Shown piece after piece: positions 11,765 through 23,479 of a DNA stretch of 64,000 nucleotides. The DNA comes from Norana najaformis. Taxonomy: Eukaryota; Annelida; Clitellata; Crassiclitellata; Hormogastridae. The notes under the pieces are model-generated. The model was not told the origin of the DNA, did not search any database, and worked only from the letters and a program-made list of their open reading frames with translations. Both the position numbers and the translations under genes were made by a program. The stretch covers positions 40,288,738 to 40,352,737 of the forward strand of contig OZ029915.1 of NCBI GenBank assembly GCA_964023275.1, in the 5' to 3' direction. Positions within the stretch are counted from its first letter, which is position 1, and each line of letters starts with the position of its first letter.

Positions 11765-14700
11765 AACAGACAGACAGAGACAGAGAAAGACAGAGAGAGA
11801 GAGAGAGAGAAAGAGAGGGGAGACGGGAACAACAGTTATGGGATTCCCTCAGAAGGGACATTTGTCGAACTGGCGCGCAGATGTTTTATGTAATAAGCTT
11901 ATTAAAGTTTCTTTTATATCCGTACCTGTTTGGCGCTCATTTCTTCTTCATATCCATCCCCAATAACAAGGTAGGTACACTTGCGTCCAAAGCGAGCAGT
12001 TATTTGTTCGAAACATTGCACTTTTCCTGAAAACCCAAAATTCCTTATTAGAAGTTTCACTGGCATTTAGACTCGAGGCCTAATACTGCACGTGAAATCG
12101 ATAAAAATCTAGCCTCGTTTTGAAGACGCGAATATAATCATCATAATTTGTACCCCAGTAATCTGTTTAATTCGTGATTAACTTGTATTTATATCATTTC
12201 CTTTTTGGGGATCAATAAACAAAGAAAAAGGAAAAAAGAAACTGATCAAAACTGTCTATTTCGTTGTGAAGAAAGAAACGCCGCAAAATTATCTCTGAAA
12301 ATTAATTAATTATCATTGACTTGCAAGGTAGGCCTAATATGACAATTCAAATTTTATTCATTAAAATCACCAACTCAGAAATAAGACACACGGAGTCTAG
12401 ATTGTAGATGAAGTTATAATTTAGCATAAAACGGAATCAGAATAATATAGATAAATATATTCATGACTAATTTAATTAGTGTAAAACACATGACCCGAGA
12501 CTACAGTAGATTAAATATGCCACGAATTCATACAGTTCCAGGCCCCCTAATAATAATTGACCAGATCAGACTTATACAGAAATATATAAAGTCTAAGCTC
12601 ACCAACTTTTGCTGCGTTATAGACGTTGGTGACTTGGAAAATCTCACCGAGTCCAAAGAGAAGGACTTTTGCAAGGGTTGGAACAAGATGCGTTGTTGTG
12701 ACGAGAACGTTGATGCAATTGGATCTGCAGCGGAAGAGAAAGCAATGATTCATTATTGCTAACAATAATGTCTAATTTTAATGTCTCAATACTTTATCAT
12801 CATATTTCCACTTGATGACACGTATTAGCATTCAGTCATCATCATCAATAACCGTGGGGTCAATGCCCGTAGGTGTCCGATGCCCGTTTCACAATGTGTC
12901 TCCACTCGATTCTGTTTTGAGCCGCATGTCCCAGTCTCTGCAAGTCCGCGCCACACCACTCCTCAATGTCATCCACCCACTCTCGATGTGGTCTGCCTCT
13001 TTATGTCGTACCTTCCATAATTCCAAACAGCAGAGTCTTAATATTTCTGTCATCCTTCATTCTACAGATATGTCCAAACAATCCAAGTTTTCGCTGAATA
13101 ACCTTCTGCAGTAGATTCTCGGTTATAGCCACTCTTTCGTAAACCTCTTCATTCCTAATCTTCTGAGTCCATCCGATCCTTAGGATTTTTCGGTAACATT
13201 TTCTCTCAAATGCCAAGACTCTCCGTCGTGAGTCTTTTGTCAGGACCCATGTCTCACATCCATACATCATGGTGCTAAATACACATGTCTTTAATACCTC
13301 CAGTTTTGTTTTAGCATTCAGTGCTCGCTGTTAACACCTGTGCAGGATGCGATTTGTGTTTGGCAATAGTTCGATGCGGAACGAAGACCTATGGACAGAA
13401 GCGAAGTGTGTGGGGAAAACGTAGGCTTAAGTTCAATGGGAAATAGTTTGAACCAGCGGGGAAAGACTGCCTGTGAGCAGAAGATAATTGTATTGGAAAA
13501 CGTGCCTTGATCTGATCATTGGTAGTCTGAAAACCAGCGCAGAAGTTCTTCCTTTCTCTTACAAATAAGACTCTGCACCTGGACGTCGACTGGACATCTG
13601 CTTACATTTCAAGAGCAAGCGTTGCGTTTACGACTACTTTGGAAATGTCAGTTAAGTCAGATTCACAAGGGTCTTAATTAGCAGACTGAGGAGAAAGAAG
13701 AAGCCGAAGCATTGAAATCTAAAGAAAATACGTTCAGCAACTGCCCAGTGTCTAACCTGTACCATTGTAGTTAGAATGACAATGACTGTTATGATGATGA
13801 TGATGACGATGATGTTGTTGTTATTGCATTACCTAGAATTGATGATAGTCAGAGATCGGTTGGCGACTGACAGCCAACCTCCGGTCAGTCGGTCGATGTT
13901 TGCCCTCAGCTGATGCAACTCCTGTTCACGCAGAGGACCCAGAAGGACTGACAAAAAATCAATAGCTCTCAATCAAACAATGTCACGCTTTAAATTCACC
14001 CCACCCCACCACCACCACCACCACCCGACCACCACAACCATGGCAACAACAACAACAATTTTCATGTAATCATAGTATTAAATAGTAGGCTACAGCGTTC
14101 AGCGCATGTGTGAAGTGTAGTGATATTGCTCTTACATTACTTTCCCTGCATTGCTTTCACACTGCCCTGTATAGCTTGTTACAGTTGCGTTTTACTACAC
14201 TGAAATTGTTTTTGACATGATACTGTATTTTATTTTGCATTGCTTGCCATTATGTATGCTATGCAGCAAATCGACCATTCAATTGGTTCATTGCGTAGAT
14301 CCTGAAGACTCCAATTAACGTCTTTGCGCATTTATATACCGCCTTTTTATGATAAATGCTTGAATTTATTTAGACAAGAGGAGGCGTTACCTCCAATGTC
14401 GTGTCGATGGATGTTGTATGTATCTTTAATTTTTCTGTATCGAAAGGCGAGTTTTCGCATCCAGTCGATGGTCCCAGGCGGCACTTGTGTATGCCCATGA
14501 GGAGGAGGCAGAGGATTTGACGATGGGTGATTTGAGTTCGAGGAATAGGAGGAAACTGACGAACGAAACCCGTCCAGAAAGAAATTGTATTCGCTGAGAA
14601 AAGGCCAATAAAATACTGTAACGTTATTTAATTAATTCGCCATAATTAGCAATTCGCCATTTCCAGATCGAATCCGTGTTCTTTTTATACGAGCTACAAA

Positions 14701-17700
14701 AGTATTTAGAATTCAGTTGTTCATAGGCACAAAACTTTAAAACGTTAGTTTGTTTTTACTACTGACGAAACTTTTTACCTGGCATTACATCTTCATTCCT
14801 CCGCTGATGAACGTTTGATTGTAAACCATCAGTGGGAGGACGAGGAGCGCCTTCGAGTTGTTGCCATAAATTTAAAGCGCTATGTAAATAGTGACGAAAG
14901 ACATATCTCTAACATCCGAAGACAAACTTAATTTAAAATATATAAGTGAGCAAATAAGAAAATCTTAGCTGAACTGAACTGTACCGTAAGTCTTCGCCGT
15001 TATCTGCACTTGACGCGTCATCGACATGAACTTGGTCGAATCCCTTTAAAACATGAAATTTATTGTACCCAGGCATGGACATCATAAGCTTCAAAGTGGG
15101 AAGGAACTAATCAGACATTCTGCTTTCCTTCTCTTACCCCGGACTTCTGATCTGACACTGAAACCGACTAGACAACCTGGCTCCTCCGAACTATGGCCAG
15201 CCTAAGCCTATTACGCTAGGACCATATCACAGACTATTTCGACGAGCTTTACAATCAATATAATGTCATTATCCTCGTTTGCATCAGTTTTCTGTTTTCG
15301 GTTAGGTTCTGTTTTGCGGCGACATTTGTCTGTCCAGACTATATTTAGACCTATGCATGTAGGTATATATATATGTATATTATCTGGTATTTATATAGCG
15401 ACTAAAACTGAATCAATACGGTAAGAATCTTACGTTTAAGTCGCGGAGAAAGAAATGCGCTTCGGCGAGGAAAAATACCAATTCTTCTATTTTGAGCGCA
15501 ATTGACAAGCCATAAGACAGATCCTGAAAACAAGCCATAAGACAGATCCTGAAAACAATCCATAAGGCAGATCATGAAAATAAGCCATATGACAGATCCT
15601 GAAAACCAGCCATAAGACAGATCATGAAAATAAGCCATATGACAGATCCTGAAAACCAGCCATAAGACAGATCCTGAAAACCAGCCATAACACAGATCAT
15701 GAAAATAAGCCATAAGACAGATCCTGAAAACAATCCATAAGACAGATCATGAAAATAAGCCATATATATGACAGATCCTGAAAACCAGCCATAAGACAGA
15801 TCATGAAAATAAGCCATATGACAGATCCTGCAAACCACCCATAAGACAGATCCTGAAAACTAGCCATAAGACACATCATGAAAATAAGCCATGTGACAGA
15901 TCCTGAAAACCAGCCATAAGACAGATCCTGAAAACCAGCCATAAGACAGATCCTGAAAATCAGCCATAAGACAGATCGTGAAAACCAGCCATAAGACAGA
16001 TCATGAAAATAAGCCATATGACAGATCCTGAAAACAAGCCATAAGACAGGTCCTGAAAACCAGCCATAAGACAGATCATGAAAACCAGCCATAAGACAGA
16101 TCATGAAAACCAGCCATAAGACAGATCCTGAAAACCAGCCATAGGACAGATCATGAAAATAAGCCATATGACAGATCCTGAAAACCAGCCATAAGACAGA
16201 TCATGAAAATAAGCCATATGACAGATCCTGCAAACCACCCATAAGACAGATCCTGAAAACCAGCCATAAGACACATCATGAAAATAAGCCATTAAACAGA
16301 TCCTGAAAACCAGCCATAAGACAGATCCTGAAAACCAGCCATAAGACAGATCCTGAAAATCAGCCATAAGACAGATCCTGAAAACCAGCCATAAGACAGA
16401 TCATGAAAATAAGCCATAAGACAGATCCTGAAAACCAGTCATAAGACAGATCCTGAAAACCAGCCATAAGACACATCATGAAAACCAGCCATAAGACAGA
16501 TCCTGAAAACCAGCCATAAGACAGATCCTGAAAACCAGCCATAAGACAGATCCTGAAAATCAGCCATATGACAGATCCTGAAAACCAGCCATAAGACAGA
16601 TCCTGAAAACCAACCATAAGACAGATCATGAAAATAAGCCATATGACAGATCCTGAAAACCAGCCATAAGACAGATCATGAAAATAAACCATATGACAGA
16701 TCCTGAAAACCAGCCATGTGACAGATCCTGAAAACCAGCCATAAGACAGATCATGAAAACCAGCCATAAGACAGATCCTGAAAATCAGCCACAAGGCAGA
16801 TCCTGAAAACCAGCCATAAGACAGATCTTGAAAACCAGCCACAAGACAGATCCTGAAAACTAGCCATAAGGCAGATCATGAAAATAAGCCATTAAACAGA
16901 TCCTGAAAACCAGCCATAAGACAGATCTTGAAAACCAGCCATAAGGTAGATCCTAAAAAAGCCACAAGGCAGATCCTGAAAACCAACCATAAGACAGATC
17001 CTGAAAAAAGCAACAAGGCAGATCCTGAAAACCAGCCATAAGACAGATCCTGAAAACAAGCCATAAGACAGATCATGAAAACAAGCCATAAGACAGATCA
17101 TGAAAATAAGCCACAAGACAGATCCTGAAAACAAGCCACAAGGCAGATCCTGAAAACAAGCCACAAGGCAAATCCTGCAAATGACAATTCAAAGCGAAAC
17201 AGAGGACAACACGAACATCCATTCAATAGCTTTTCTGCAAGAATACAAATTGCATGAAATTCTGTCTGTTGTCGTATTAACCTTAGAACTTCATTGCAAT
17301 TACTGCTGGGGTCAAACCTCCCAGGACAAAGAGTTTGAAAACAGACACAAAAGCAGACACATAGACACATATATAGACACAACATACAGGCAGTCATGCA
17401 GACAGAGACAAACAGACCTACATACATACATATACAGTTGTACATTTACATACATACGGACACGCAAACAGACAAAAATAAAGATAGATAAAGATATAGG
17501 CAGACAGACAAACATACATGCATACAAAAATATACACACATAAAACAAACATTCAGACACAGGCATACATACAAACAGACAGAGAAAAACCCAATGTACT
17601 GCGTTAACCCATAGGGAGATGCAAATGATGAAGCTATAGCGGGATAATTCAGCTGACTAACTGTTCCGAATTTCTGAGCGAAAGATCCATCAAGCAGCGA

Positions 17701-20700
17701 ATTGAAGATGATGATCGTCTCATCCAAATCCCAGACGAAAACGAATTCCGCTCCGACGCCATGAAACGGATGTGACGTCACAGATTTAACCAGACGACTC
17801 ATCGTCATCTGCGTCGGCTGAGATTTCCCTGCAACACAACATCCGGTTATTCTCAAGACTTAGGAAAATATTCATTCGTTCATCAAATCACTTATTTATA
17901 AATATCAAGTGCCATTATAAAATTAAGAAGGGATCATTCTAAGAGTGCTTGAAATCTGTACTTTACGAGTTACAAGGTTGATTGACGCCTTTTAAATTAC
18001 GATAACGAGGTTATAGAAGTTTCTAGATTAAAATAATTTAGTAGGCAAGCATTTAACGACATAGCGCCCGTGTCACATGTTTCAGCCTAATCGCTTTGAA
18101 AGGTTTGAACAGCTTAACCAGATTGTCTATTTTAGATAGACAGTGTTATTTCGCTGAACAATATGCAACGTTTCAACTGCACACTGTCATTTAAATGAAA
18201 TGACATACAGGAGACAAATTAGAAAATTATGCGCACTAGATTAATGGAGAACTTATTATAACTGAGCCAATATGGATTTCGAAAAGATCATTCCACGGTT
18301 ATGGCATAACTGGACATGCAGTGCAAAATGTCTGATTCTATAGACAAAAATGAATTCCCCTTAGAAATATTAATTGATTTATCGACAGCTTTTGACACAA
18401 TTGATCATAAAATCTTATTAAATACTAGTACATTGTGGTGTTAACGTTTTCTGAATATATCAAGAATAGATCACAGCGTGTGAATATATAACTTAGGCAT
18501 ATCATTTGCGATGAAAAGCCCTATAGAGAGATCAGGGCAAATACCTTTCGACAAACGCTTTGATGAATTTTTGCGACTTCTAACTGTGCAGTAACTGGAT
18601 CCTTTGGAATTCTTAGCATCTGTTAGTTGCGATTTTTGCAGAGCTGGAACAGTTTTTTAAAGTTTGATCGATTAAGCTGCTATTGGAAAGGCAGAACAAG
18701 AGGAAGCTTTTCAAGATCGACCAAGTATACTAAAACATTTAAATTCATATTATTTGCGATTCTAGTTTTAGAATGATTGAGGTGAAATTACTGTTGGCGT
18801 ACTTGCTAACAAATTAACTAATCGACAGAATAGAACAAATGATTTAAAATATTTAAATTCACGTTATTTGCGATTTTACTTTAAGAATAACCTAAGTTTA
18901 ATTACTGTTTAGTAGACCGACCGACTGATAAAGTGTAAAACTGAACCAAAGAAAGAACCAAGACCCGCAGAAAATCGTAAAGAACAAAGAAAGAAATACA
19001 GAATGGTGGAATGCAGGTTTGTATACATTTAGCGAATCGCAGAATGTGCGAATAAATGAAAAGATGAACGAATTAATGAAGAAACCAGCGTATAGGCCAA
19101 ATGATTAATGGATGGCATAACGTTACTACAGTAAACCTAACAAGTCAATAACAGAGTTACGGTACTCTCCGTTTAGGCAACAATAGACAAGACAGCCCGC
19201 TGGCAGTTTCAAAATCGAGCGTTTTAATGAGTAGAGAGGGCATCCCGTTGCAAAAAGGCGTAAATTGATAGCCAGGCAAAGATATAGACTTTACCTCGAA
19301 TGGTTTTCCTACCATGACAATGAATACATGATAACTTGAATTGAACTAAAGTTGTCTGTCGGCTATCTGAACTGCTATGAGCCTACGCTGCGAATGAATG
19401 AGTGAATAATTGAAGTCATGGTAGAAGTTCATTAACAGAAGCGCAATTAATGATTTGTTGGAGGAAAATAATCGAAATGAACCAATATGAACTGTTTGCC
19501 GCCTGTACATCTCTTTATCCTCTTTAGCTTGAATAAGGCAGACAATAAACGAGCTCTGCAGGGTACTAAGAAAAAATCCTCAGTTTTATTCGTAGAGTGA
19601 CTGCACAATAGTAAGCTGCTTACTCCTAACTCTGCGTCGGAGGTTCGGTGATGTGAAACCGCTCTATAGCTCAAGATGTTCCACAACACTGAAAAAAACT
19701 ATCAGAACTATCCGAATAATGCAACCGGCTCAGCAACTCTGCACTTCATGCAATTTCTGCTCAGGCCCTACATTAAAAACTGAAAACATTACTTTTCCAA
19801 AATCCTTTCCCGGTAGCTCCTCTCCCCCTCATCTTTTACGCCGTTTAAATTTCAACCACCATCCAGAGTAGCTGTCGGACTGTCTCCCTGCCCGAATTTT
19901 GAATCTCGAGCTGGAGCCGAACCTGGCCTTACCTGCTCCCCGATTTTGTTTTGACTGAGCGCCAGAGAGTAAGCTGCTTCCCGCGACTGAACGTTTTCAG
20001 CGCTGAAGGAATTCGGAGAATATTTTTTAAATTACATAAATGACATTTCTGCCGCTTGGGAAAGCGTCTTGATAAACCTGCTTGCTATGCATGGCTTTCC
20101 AACAGCTGGATTGCTGTCACTGTGTTGGTACTTCTGACAATACTAAAAGCAGGTCTGTTGAAACTAAATCTGCGATTTCCTCACATTTTAAAGGGGTATT
20201 TTAGGCTAACGTAATCGAATGGGTAGCACAGATACATGTTAACTATTGGAAAAATTGTATAACTGGATACATTCTGTAGGCTATTACTAATATTTTATTA
20301 TTTTTATAGCGCCAATCCGTCATCATAAATCGTCATAGTTCTAAACATGCGAAACCGACATGCCCACAGTTTTACATGACATCAAACGATGAACTTACAA
20401 GAGTTAGCCTATAATACGTTTTGAAAAATGTGTGACGTAAATAAATTTCGATACTTAATGTAATGTAATGACGACAATTTATGTAGCATCGTAAGTAGCA
20501 GTCTACTTCTAGGGTGTTTTACAAAGTCAGCCCAAGTACTAAGAGTTATGCAGTAAACAGAATTTCAACTGTTTAGATAAATAATTACTTACGACAGATA
20601 CTTACGAATTCGGAGGTCGTACTTTTGTGGTGATTTTGGTAGAGCTGAATTTTGCGAGACTCGTCGATAGGTGCTGACCGGAAGAGGAAATATGGCCAGA

Positions 20701-22786
20701 TGAGGATATGAAACGTCACAGGCGGCCATGTTTGACGAGTAACTGCTAACCTAACATAAACGACGCACAGCTTAACGGTGAACTCGTGTCTTAGTTGCCG
20801 GGGGTTGTAGGGATTAAACCCCCTTACTATTTTCCTGACCTCCTCACCTAACTCACTAAATTATTGCTCGCGTGTCAGTAGATAACCCTCTAGCTCTTTT
20901 TACGAAACACATGAAGATTGAAAATCCAATTATATAAAGCCAATCTACTTACATATCAACAGAGTGTGTGACTCGAAGAAGGAATGGAAACGGAAATCAA
21001 AAGAACTTGGTTACTTGCTGTTAATTCTCAGGTCTCTGATTACATTTCTAATCCTGTATATGCTGGTTCCCTGCTCTGAATCAGATTCAGTGACGCCAGC
21101 AGAGTCGTCGAAGTGGCATCGACTGGGTATAGCCGAGAGGTTCTACCACCAACTGGGCGGCTACTGACGATGCCCTGTTTTAAACAGACCTGGTGACTTG
21201 AGGGATATCCTGACTCCCGTCTTCTACCATCAGCCTCTGGAGTGCCACTCAGAGTTCGCAGGCCTAGAGATATGCTGCAAGCACTGCATTCGGCTGTGAC
21301 GATTCCTCGACAATTCAACACAAACCAGGAACTCTGAACCCGGTGTCAACTGTCAACCTTGAATGAGATTCCGTTGTCTGGGTCCTACGTTGGCGCGAGA
21401 GCCCGTCAGTGGGGACTTTCCGGTCATTAAATCGTTATTTGTTAATCAGCGTTAACATCACTTAGGCTGGTAACGATCGCCTTTTAGATGTACTTAGAGG
21501 AAGTTACAAATAAGTTCAGTTACACGCATGCACAGGATTTGAATCTTAGGCTAAATTAGTGTGAGTCGGTAACGTTTTAAAAGCATATTACATCCGTGAA
21601 ATCATTTCTTTAGATCAGTGAAACATTTCACTATGGAATAACCAAGAAGCAAAACAGAATAGGAAGCAGAACAAGAAGTAGAAGCAGTAAAAAGAAAAAG
21701 AAGCAGATGAAAAAGACGGCGCAAAAATAACGATATCTTTATATTATTAAACTTAGCATTGTTTTGAGGAAGAAAAGGCAGTCCTGTTTATTTCTTAGTT
21801 AAATCCAGGTGTGAAAACGGCAGGTCATATAGGATAATTAGCCACCGGATTCGGCCAGGAAAGTATTACAAGGAATAAACCTCGAAGTATCTAAGGCCGA
21901 GGGATTCCCTGTAATAAACTTTATGGCACTTCTGACCAATAACGAATTCCTCAAGAAGAAGGCCAATTGTCTCACCCAGTTGCCGCAGTTGGAGCGAACT
22001 TCAATGCCGTCGGAAGGTTGATGAGACGAGGTGTATGTCGAATTGTAATATGGGTCATTGTATCCGTGACTCGTGACCTCCTTACCGGAAAACTGGCTGG
22101 AATACATGGCGTACTGACTAGGATTCGACACCGAGCTTTTCCACTCAGCAGTCAGAATCTCAAAAGGTTCCTCGAAGTATCCGTCTGTCATTTTACGGGA
22201 CGCTGGAAGCATATTAGGTAAAAGAAAGATGTCTTCAGCAACAACGAATCACGATATCTATAACTAAACGCAGGCTAATTGAAATACCATCATCATCGTC
22301 ATCGTTATCGCCACCGTCATCGTCATCATCATCATCATCACCATCGTCATCATCATCATCACCATCACCACCACCACCACCACCATCATCAGCATCATCA
22401 TAAACGACGATGTTGTTGCTGTCATTGTCGTCTTCATCGTCATCATCTTGCACCTGCTACACAGACACCATCATATTGCACCGAATTTCAACCAACGACC
22501 AACGTCATCCACATATAACAGATACCAGTCTTTTCAGCAGAATGCAGATTTGATCGTTCCACGTGCCGTGTTGAGTAGGACCTACAGCATGTATAAAACG
22601 CTTTAGAACAAAGGTGCCTTCAAATAAACAGATCTTCCTACCTGTGTATGGTGATTCGTCATCCGACTGAAGATGGTTTGTTCTTCTGCTGCACGATGCT
22701 GAATCATAGACTGACGGAACCGCAGGGTGTCGCTCAAAGAACTCCATCCCTGATGGAAAACTCGTTCTTCCGCTGAACTCCTGCAT
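10959..22786 (-). CDS. eya: Eyes absent (EYA) transcription cofactor / protein tyrosine phosphatase, multi-exon
   Basis: Gene-level span; exons are listed separately. EYA proteins partner SIX and DACH factors in the nucleus and carry a haloacid-dehalogenase-type phosphatase domain. Seven exons (17662-17828, 14985-15106, 14391-14593, 13833-13947, 12603-12724, 11926-12026, 10959-11039) encode the EYA domain in order. Phases 1-0, 0-2, 2-1, 1-2, 2-1, 1-0 and 0-stop agree at every junction. Visible landmarks are [10 protein letters not shown] (nucleophile motif DxDxT), [44 protein letters not shown] and VIGDGYEEE, plus a C-terminus ending DLGYL. Two upstream exons (21976-22202, 22642-22786) are phase-compatible with each other and may encode part of the Tyr/Ser/Pro-rich N-terminus. 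At least one exon between 17.8 and 22.0 kb is unidentified. The segment after the nucleophile is unusually diverged. Confidence 0.93.
11704..11818. repeat. (GA)n/(GACA)n microsatellite in eya intron
   Basis: GA runs flank a (GACA)n block. It lies between the last two eya exons. Confidence 0.9.
11926..12026 (-). CDS. eya: eya exon, phosphatase GDG motif
   Basis: Acceptor TTTTCAG and donor GTACGG bracket 101 nt. The 33 whole codons include [12 protein letters not shown] and [10 protein letters not shown]. The GDGxEEE motif supplies the Mg-coordinating acidic residue of the HAD fold in EYA. Phase 1 in, phase 0 out. Confidence 0.95.
12603..12724 (-). CDS. eya: eya exon, VLVTTT motif
   Basis: Acceptor CCGCTGCAG and donor GTGAGC. 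The encoded [19 protein letters not shown] and LLFGLGEIF segments align with the most conserved stretch of EYA domains. The Thr triplet corresponds to HAD motif 2. Phase 2 in, phase 1 out. Confidence 0.96.
12860..13330 (-). pseudogene. LINE reverse-transcriptase C-terminal remnant inside eya intron
   Basis: In minus orientation the frame reads through [43 protein letters not shown] and then [15 protein letters not shown], a typical C-terminal region of LINE ORF2 proteins ('YGCETW', 'GHxxRM', 'GRPxxRW'). It has an in-frame TAA at 13001-13003 and loses its frame at a TAA at 13331-13333. The catalytic palm region is absent, so it is a dead fragment. It sits in the eya intron between the exons at 12603-12724 and 13833-13947, in the same orientation as eya. 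Confidence 0.85.
13833..13947 (-). CDS. eya: eya exon (EYA domain helical insert)
   Basis: Acceptor TTTTGTCAG and donor GTAATG. Encodes [19 protein letters not shown] and [11 protein letters not shown], matching the 'GLLGPxKR...LRAEI...W' helical segment of EYA. Phase 1 in, phase 2 out. Confidence 0.93.
14391..14593 (-). CDS. eya: eya exon, [10 protein letters not shown] motif
   Basis: Acceptor CTTTTCTCAG, donor GTAACG. The exon begins within an EYNFFLDGF segment (EYA 'YNFxxDGF'), then has a Ser/Pro/His-rich variable stretch and [18 protein letters not shown]. The variable stretch replaces the conserved 'LCLATGVRGG' seen in most EYA proteins, a notable divergence. Phase 2 in, phase 1 out. 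Confidence 0.94.
14985..15106 (-). CDS. eya: eya exon, DQVHVDD motif
   Basis: Encodes [19 protein letters not shown], clearly the EYA 'DQVHIDDVSSDDNGQDL' segment. The preceding residues (about 20) show little similarity to the usual '[20 protein letters not shown]' region. The donor CG|GTACAG fits the next exon in phase. The acceptor (GATTAG at 15107) has a poor pyrimidine tract, so the exact start is uncertain. Confidence 0.82.
15506..17180. repeat. 25-bp minisatellite, about 67 units, in eya intron
   Basis: Units follow TGAAAACCAGCCATAAGACA plus GATCC. The main variants are TGAAAATAAGCC, CATATGACAG and GATCATG. The array occupies most of the eya intron between exons 17662-17828 and 14985-15106. 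Edges near 16900-17180 are more degenerate (CACAAGGCAG). Like the array at 2.7 kb it has a 25-bp period and is stop-free over long stretches of the minus strand; the resulting frames are not genes. Confidence 0.95.
17340..17585. repeat. ACAGACA / ACATACA microsatellite tract
   Basis: Degenerate mixture of ACAGAC and ACATAC units just downstream (minus sense) of the eya exon at 17662-17828. Confidence 0.8.
17662..17828 (-). CDS. eya: eya exon with catalytic DxDxT motif
   Basis: Acceptor TGTGTTGCAG, donor GTTAGT. After about 27 residues of variable sequence the exon encodes [19 protein letters not shown] and GSFAQKFG, the signature of the EYA phosphatase domain. The two Asp residues of DLDET are the predicted nucleophile and general acid. 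Phase 1 in, phase 0 out. Confidence 0.95.
18268..18500 (+). pseudogene. LINE reverse-transcriptase fragment in eya intron (antisense)
   Basis: Plus-strand pieces [11 protein letters not shown], then [19 protein letters not shown], then [11 protein letters not shown] match RT domain blocks ('QxGFRxxxST', 'FxDLSKAFDxxxHxxLL', 'YLxNRxQxV'). Several stop codons and shifts interrupt them. The FADD catalytic block is not seen, so this is an old fragment. Confidence 0.85.
19785..19985 (+). pseudogene. LINE 3' end fragment
   Basis: Encodes [17 protein letters not shown], matching the C-terminal tail type seen at 39.2 kb ('SSSSP...NSKHHP'). It is followed by the family 3' UTR block with TTTTGTTTTGACTGAGCGCC, shared with the 6.1-kb repeat. 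The start is approximate. Confidence 0.55.
21976..22202 (-). CDS. eya: Candidate eya N-terminal exon
   Basis: Acceptor ATGCTTCCAG and donor TGG|GTGAGA bracket an open 227-nt exon rich in Tyr, Ser and Asn (for example [15 protein letters not shown] and [13 protein letters not shown]). Such composition is typical of the EYA transactivation region. It joins in phase 1 to 22642-22786. It ends in phase 0 while the exon at 17828 starts in phase 1, so an intervening exon is required. Assignment to eya rests on strand, position and composition, not on a conserved motif. Confidence 0.5.
22285..22450. repeat. (CAT)n/(CAC)n trinucleotide tract
   Basis: Imperfect CATCAT, CACCAC and CGTCAT repeats in the intron between the two candidate N-terminal eya exons. 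They produce His- or Asp/Met-rich spurious frames. Confidence 0.9.
22642..22786 (-). CDS. eya: Candidate first coding exon of eya
   Basis: The first ATG is at 22786 (MQEFSG...); an upstream in-frame GTG at 22805-22807 is unlikely in a eukaryote. The exon runs to a strong donor ACAG|GTAGGA. It encodes about 48 residues with [13 protein letters not shown] and DDESPYTG, with no recognised domain. Phase 1 out matches 22202. The assignment to eya is inferred from the neighbouring exons. Confidence 0.45.
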
Positions 22787-23183
22787 GACCCGGTGACCTT
22801 TTGACACGTTGACAGCGTGCGGTTGATCGCAGGAAATACTCCGACTTGTGTTTATATCGACTGGGCTGATCTTTGCAATCGAATTAACGATAGGCTGGTT
22901 CTGTTCGTGTTCAGATCAGCAGACTGTGCGATGCAGCTGTGCACATTTAGTTTGATTATTCATTGATCGCATTAGATTGGATCTTATCACAAATTCAAAA
23001 CACGCATCGATCGCTGCCCGATAAGTAGGACGACATGCAGCGCATTTGACAGGTACTTTGAGAGGCGCTATATCAGGTGTTTTGACACATGCTTCAAAAT
23101 GGCGCCATTTATTGGTCAGACGAGAGCCATAGCAACAACCATCGCGGGCTCCCTGAAGTACGCTAACACTAGCTGATGCTGCG

Positions 23184-23378
23184 AGTTCACGTGAATGAAG
23201 AGGTCACGTGAATGAAGAGGTCACGTGAATGAAGAGGTCACGTGAATGAAGAGGTCACGTGAATGAAGAGGTCACGTGAATGAAGAGGTCACGTGAATGA
23301 AGAGGTCACGTGAATGAAGAGGTCACGTGAATGAAGAGGTCACGTGAATGAAGAGGTCACGTGAATGAAGAGGTCACC
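23184..23378. promoter_or_regulatory. 17-bp tandem array of E-boxes upstream of eya
   Basis: Eleven CACGTG palindromes occur at exact 17-bp spacing (23188, 23205, 23222 ... 23358) in the unit TCACGTGAATGAAGAGG. The array lies 0.4-0.6 kb upstream of the candidate eya ATG. CACGTG is the canonical bHLH-zip/bHLH-PAS site (Myc/Max, USF, Clock-type). Whether it acts as an enhancer is inference. Confidence 0.6.
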
Positions 23379-23479
23379 ATTAAACCCTTCTTGTTTTCTC
23401 TCATATCCACCTGCGTATAAATGATGCATATATTTGTGCAAAACACATGCAAATAAAAACACACACATATATACATACA

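Noticed and set aside
15402-17164. Multiple minus-strand frames of repeating [10 protein letters not shown]-type sequence
   Set aside because: By-product of the second 25-bp minisatellite inside an eya intron.
21040-21321. Minus-strand frame with [20 protein letters not shown] and a following GTCTGT, considered as the missing eya exon
   Set aside because: No acceptor puts it in the phase required by the exon ending at 21976, and it ends in phase 0 while the next exon needs phase 1.
22505-22807. Start of the eya candidate exon at the GTG of 22805-22807
   Set aside because: GTG initiation is not expected in an animal gene. The first ATG is at 22786, and the frame past 22642 runs through a strong splice donor.
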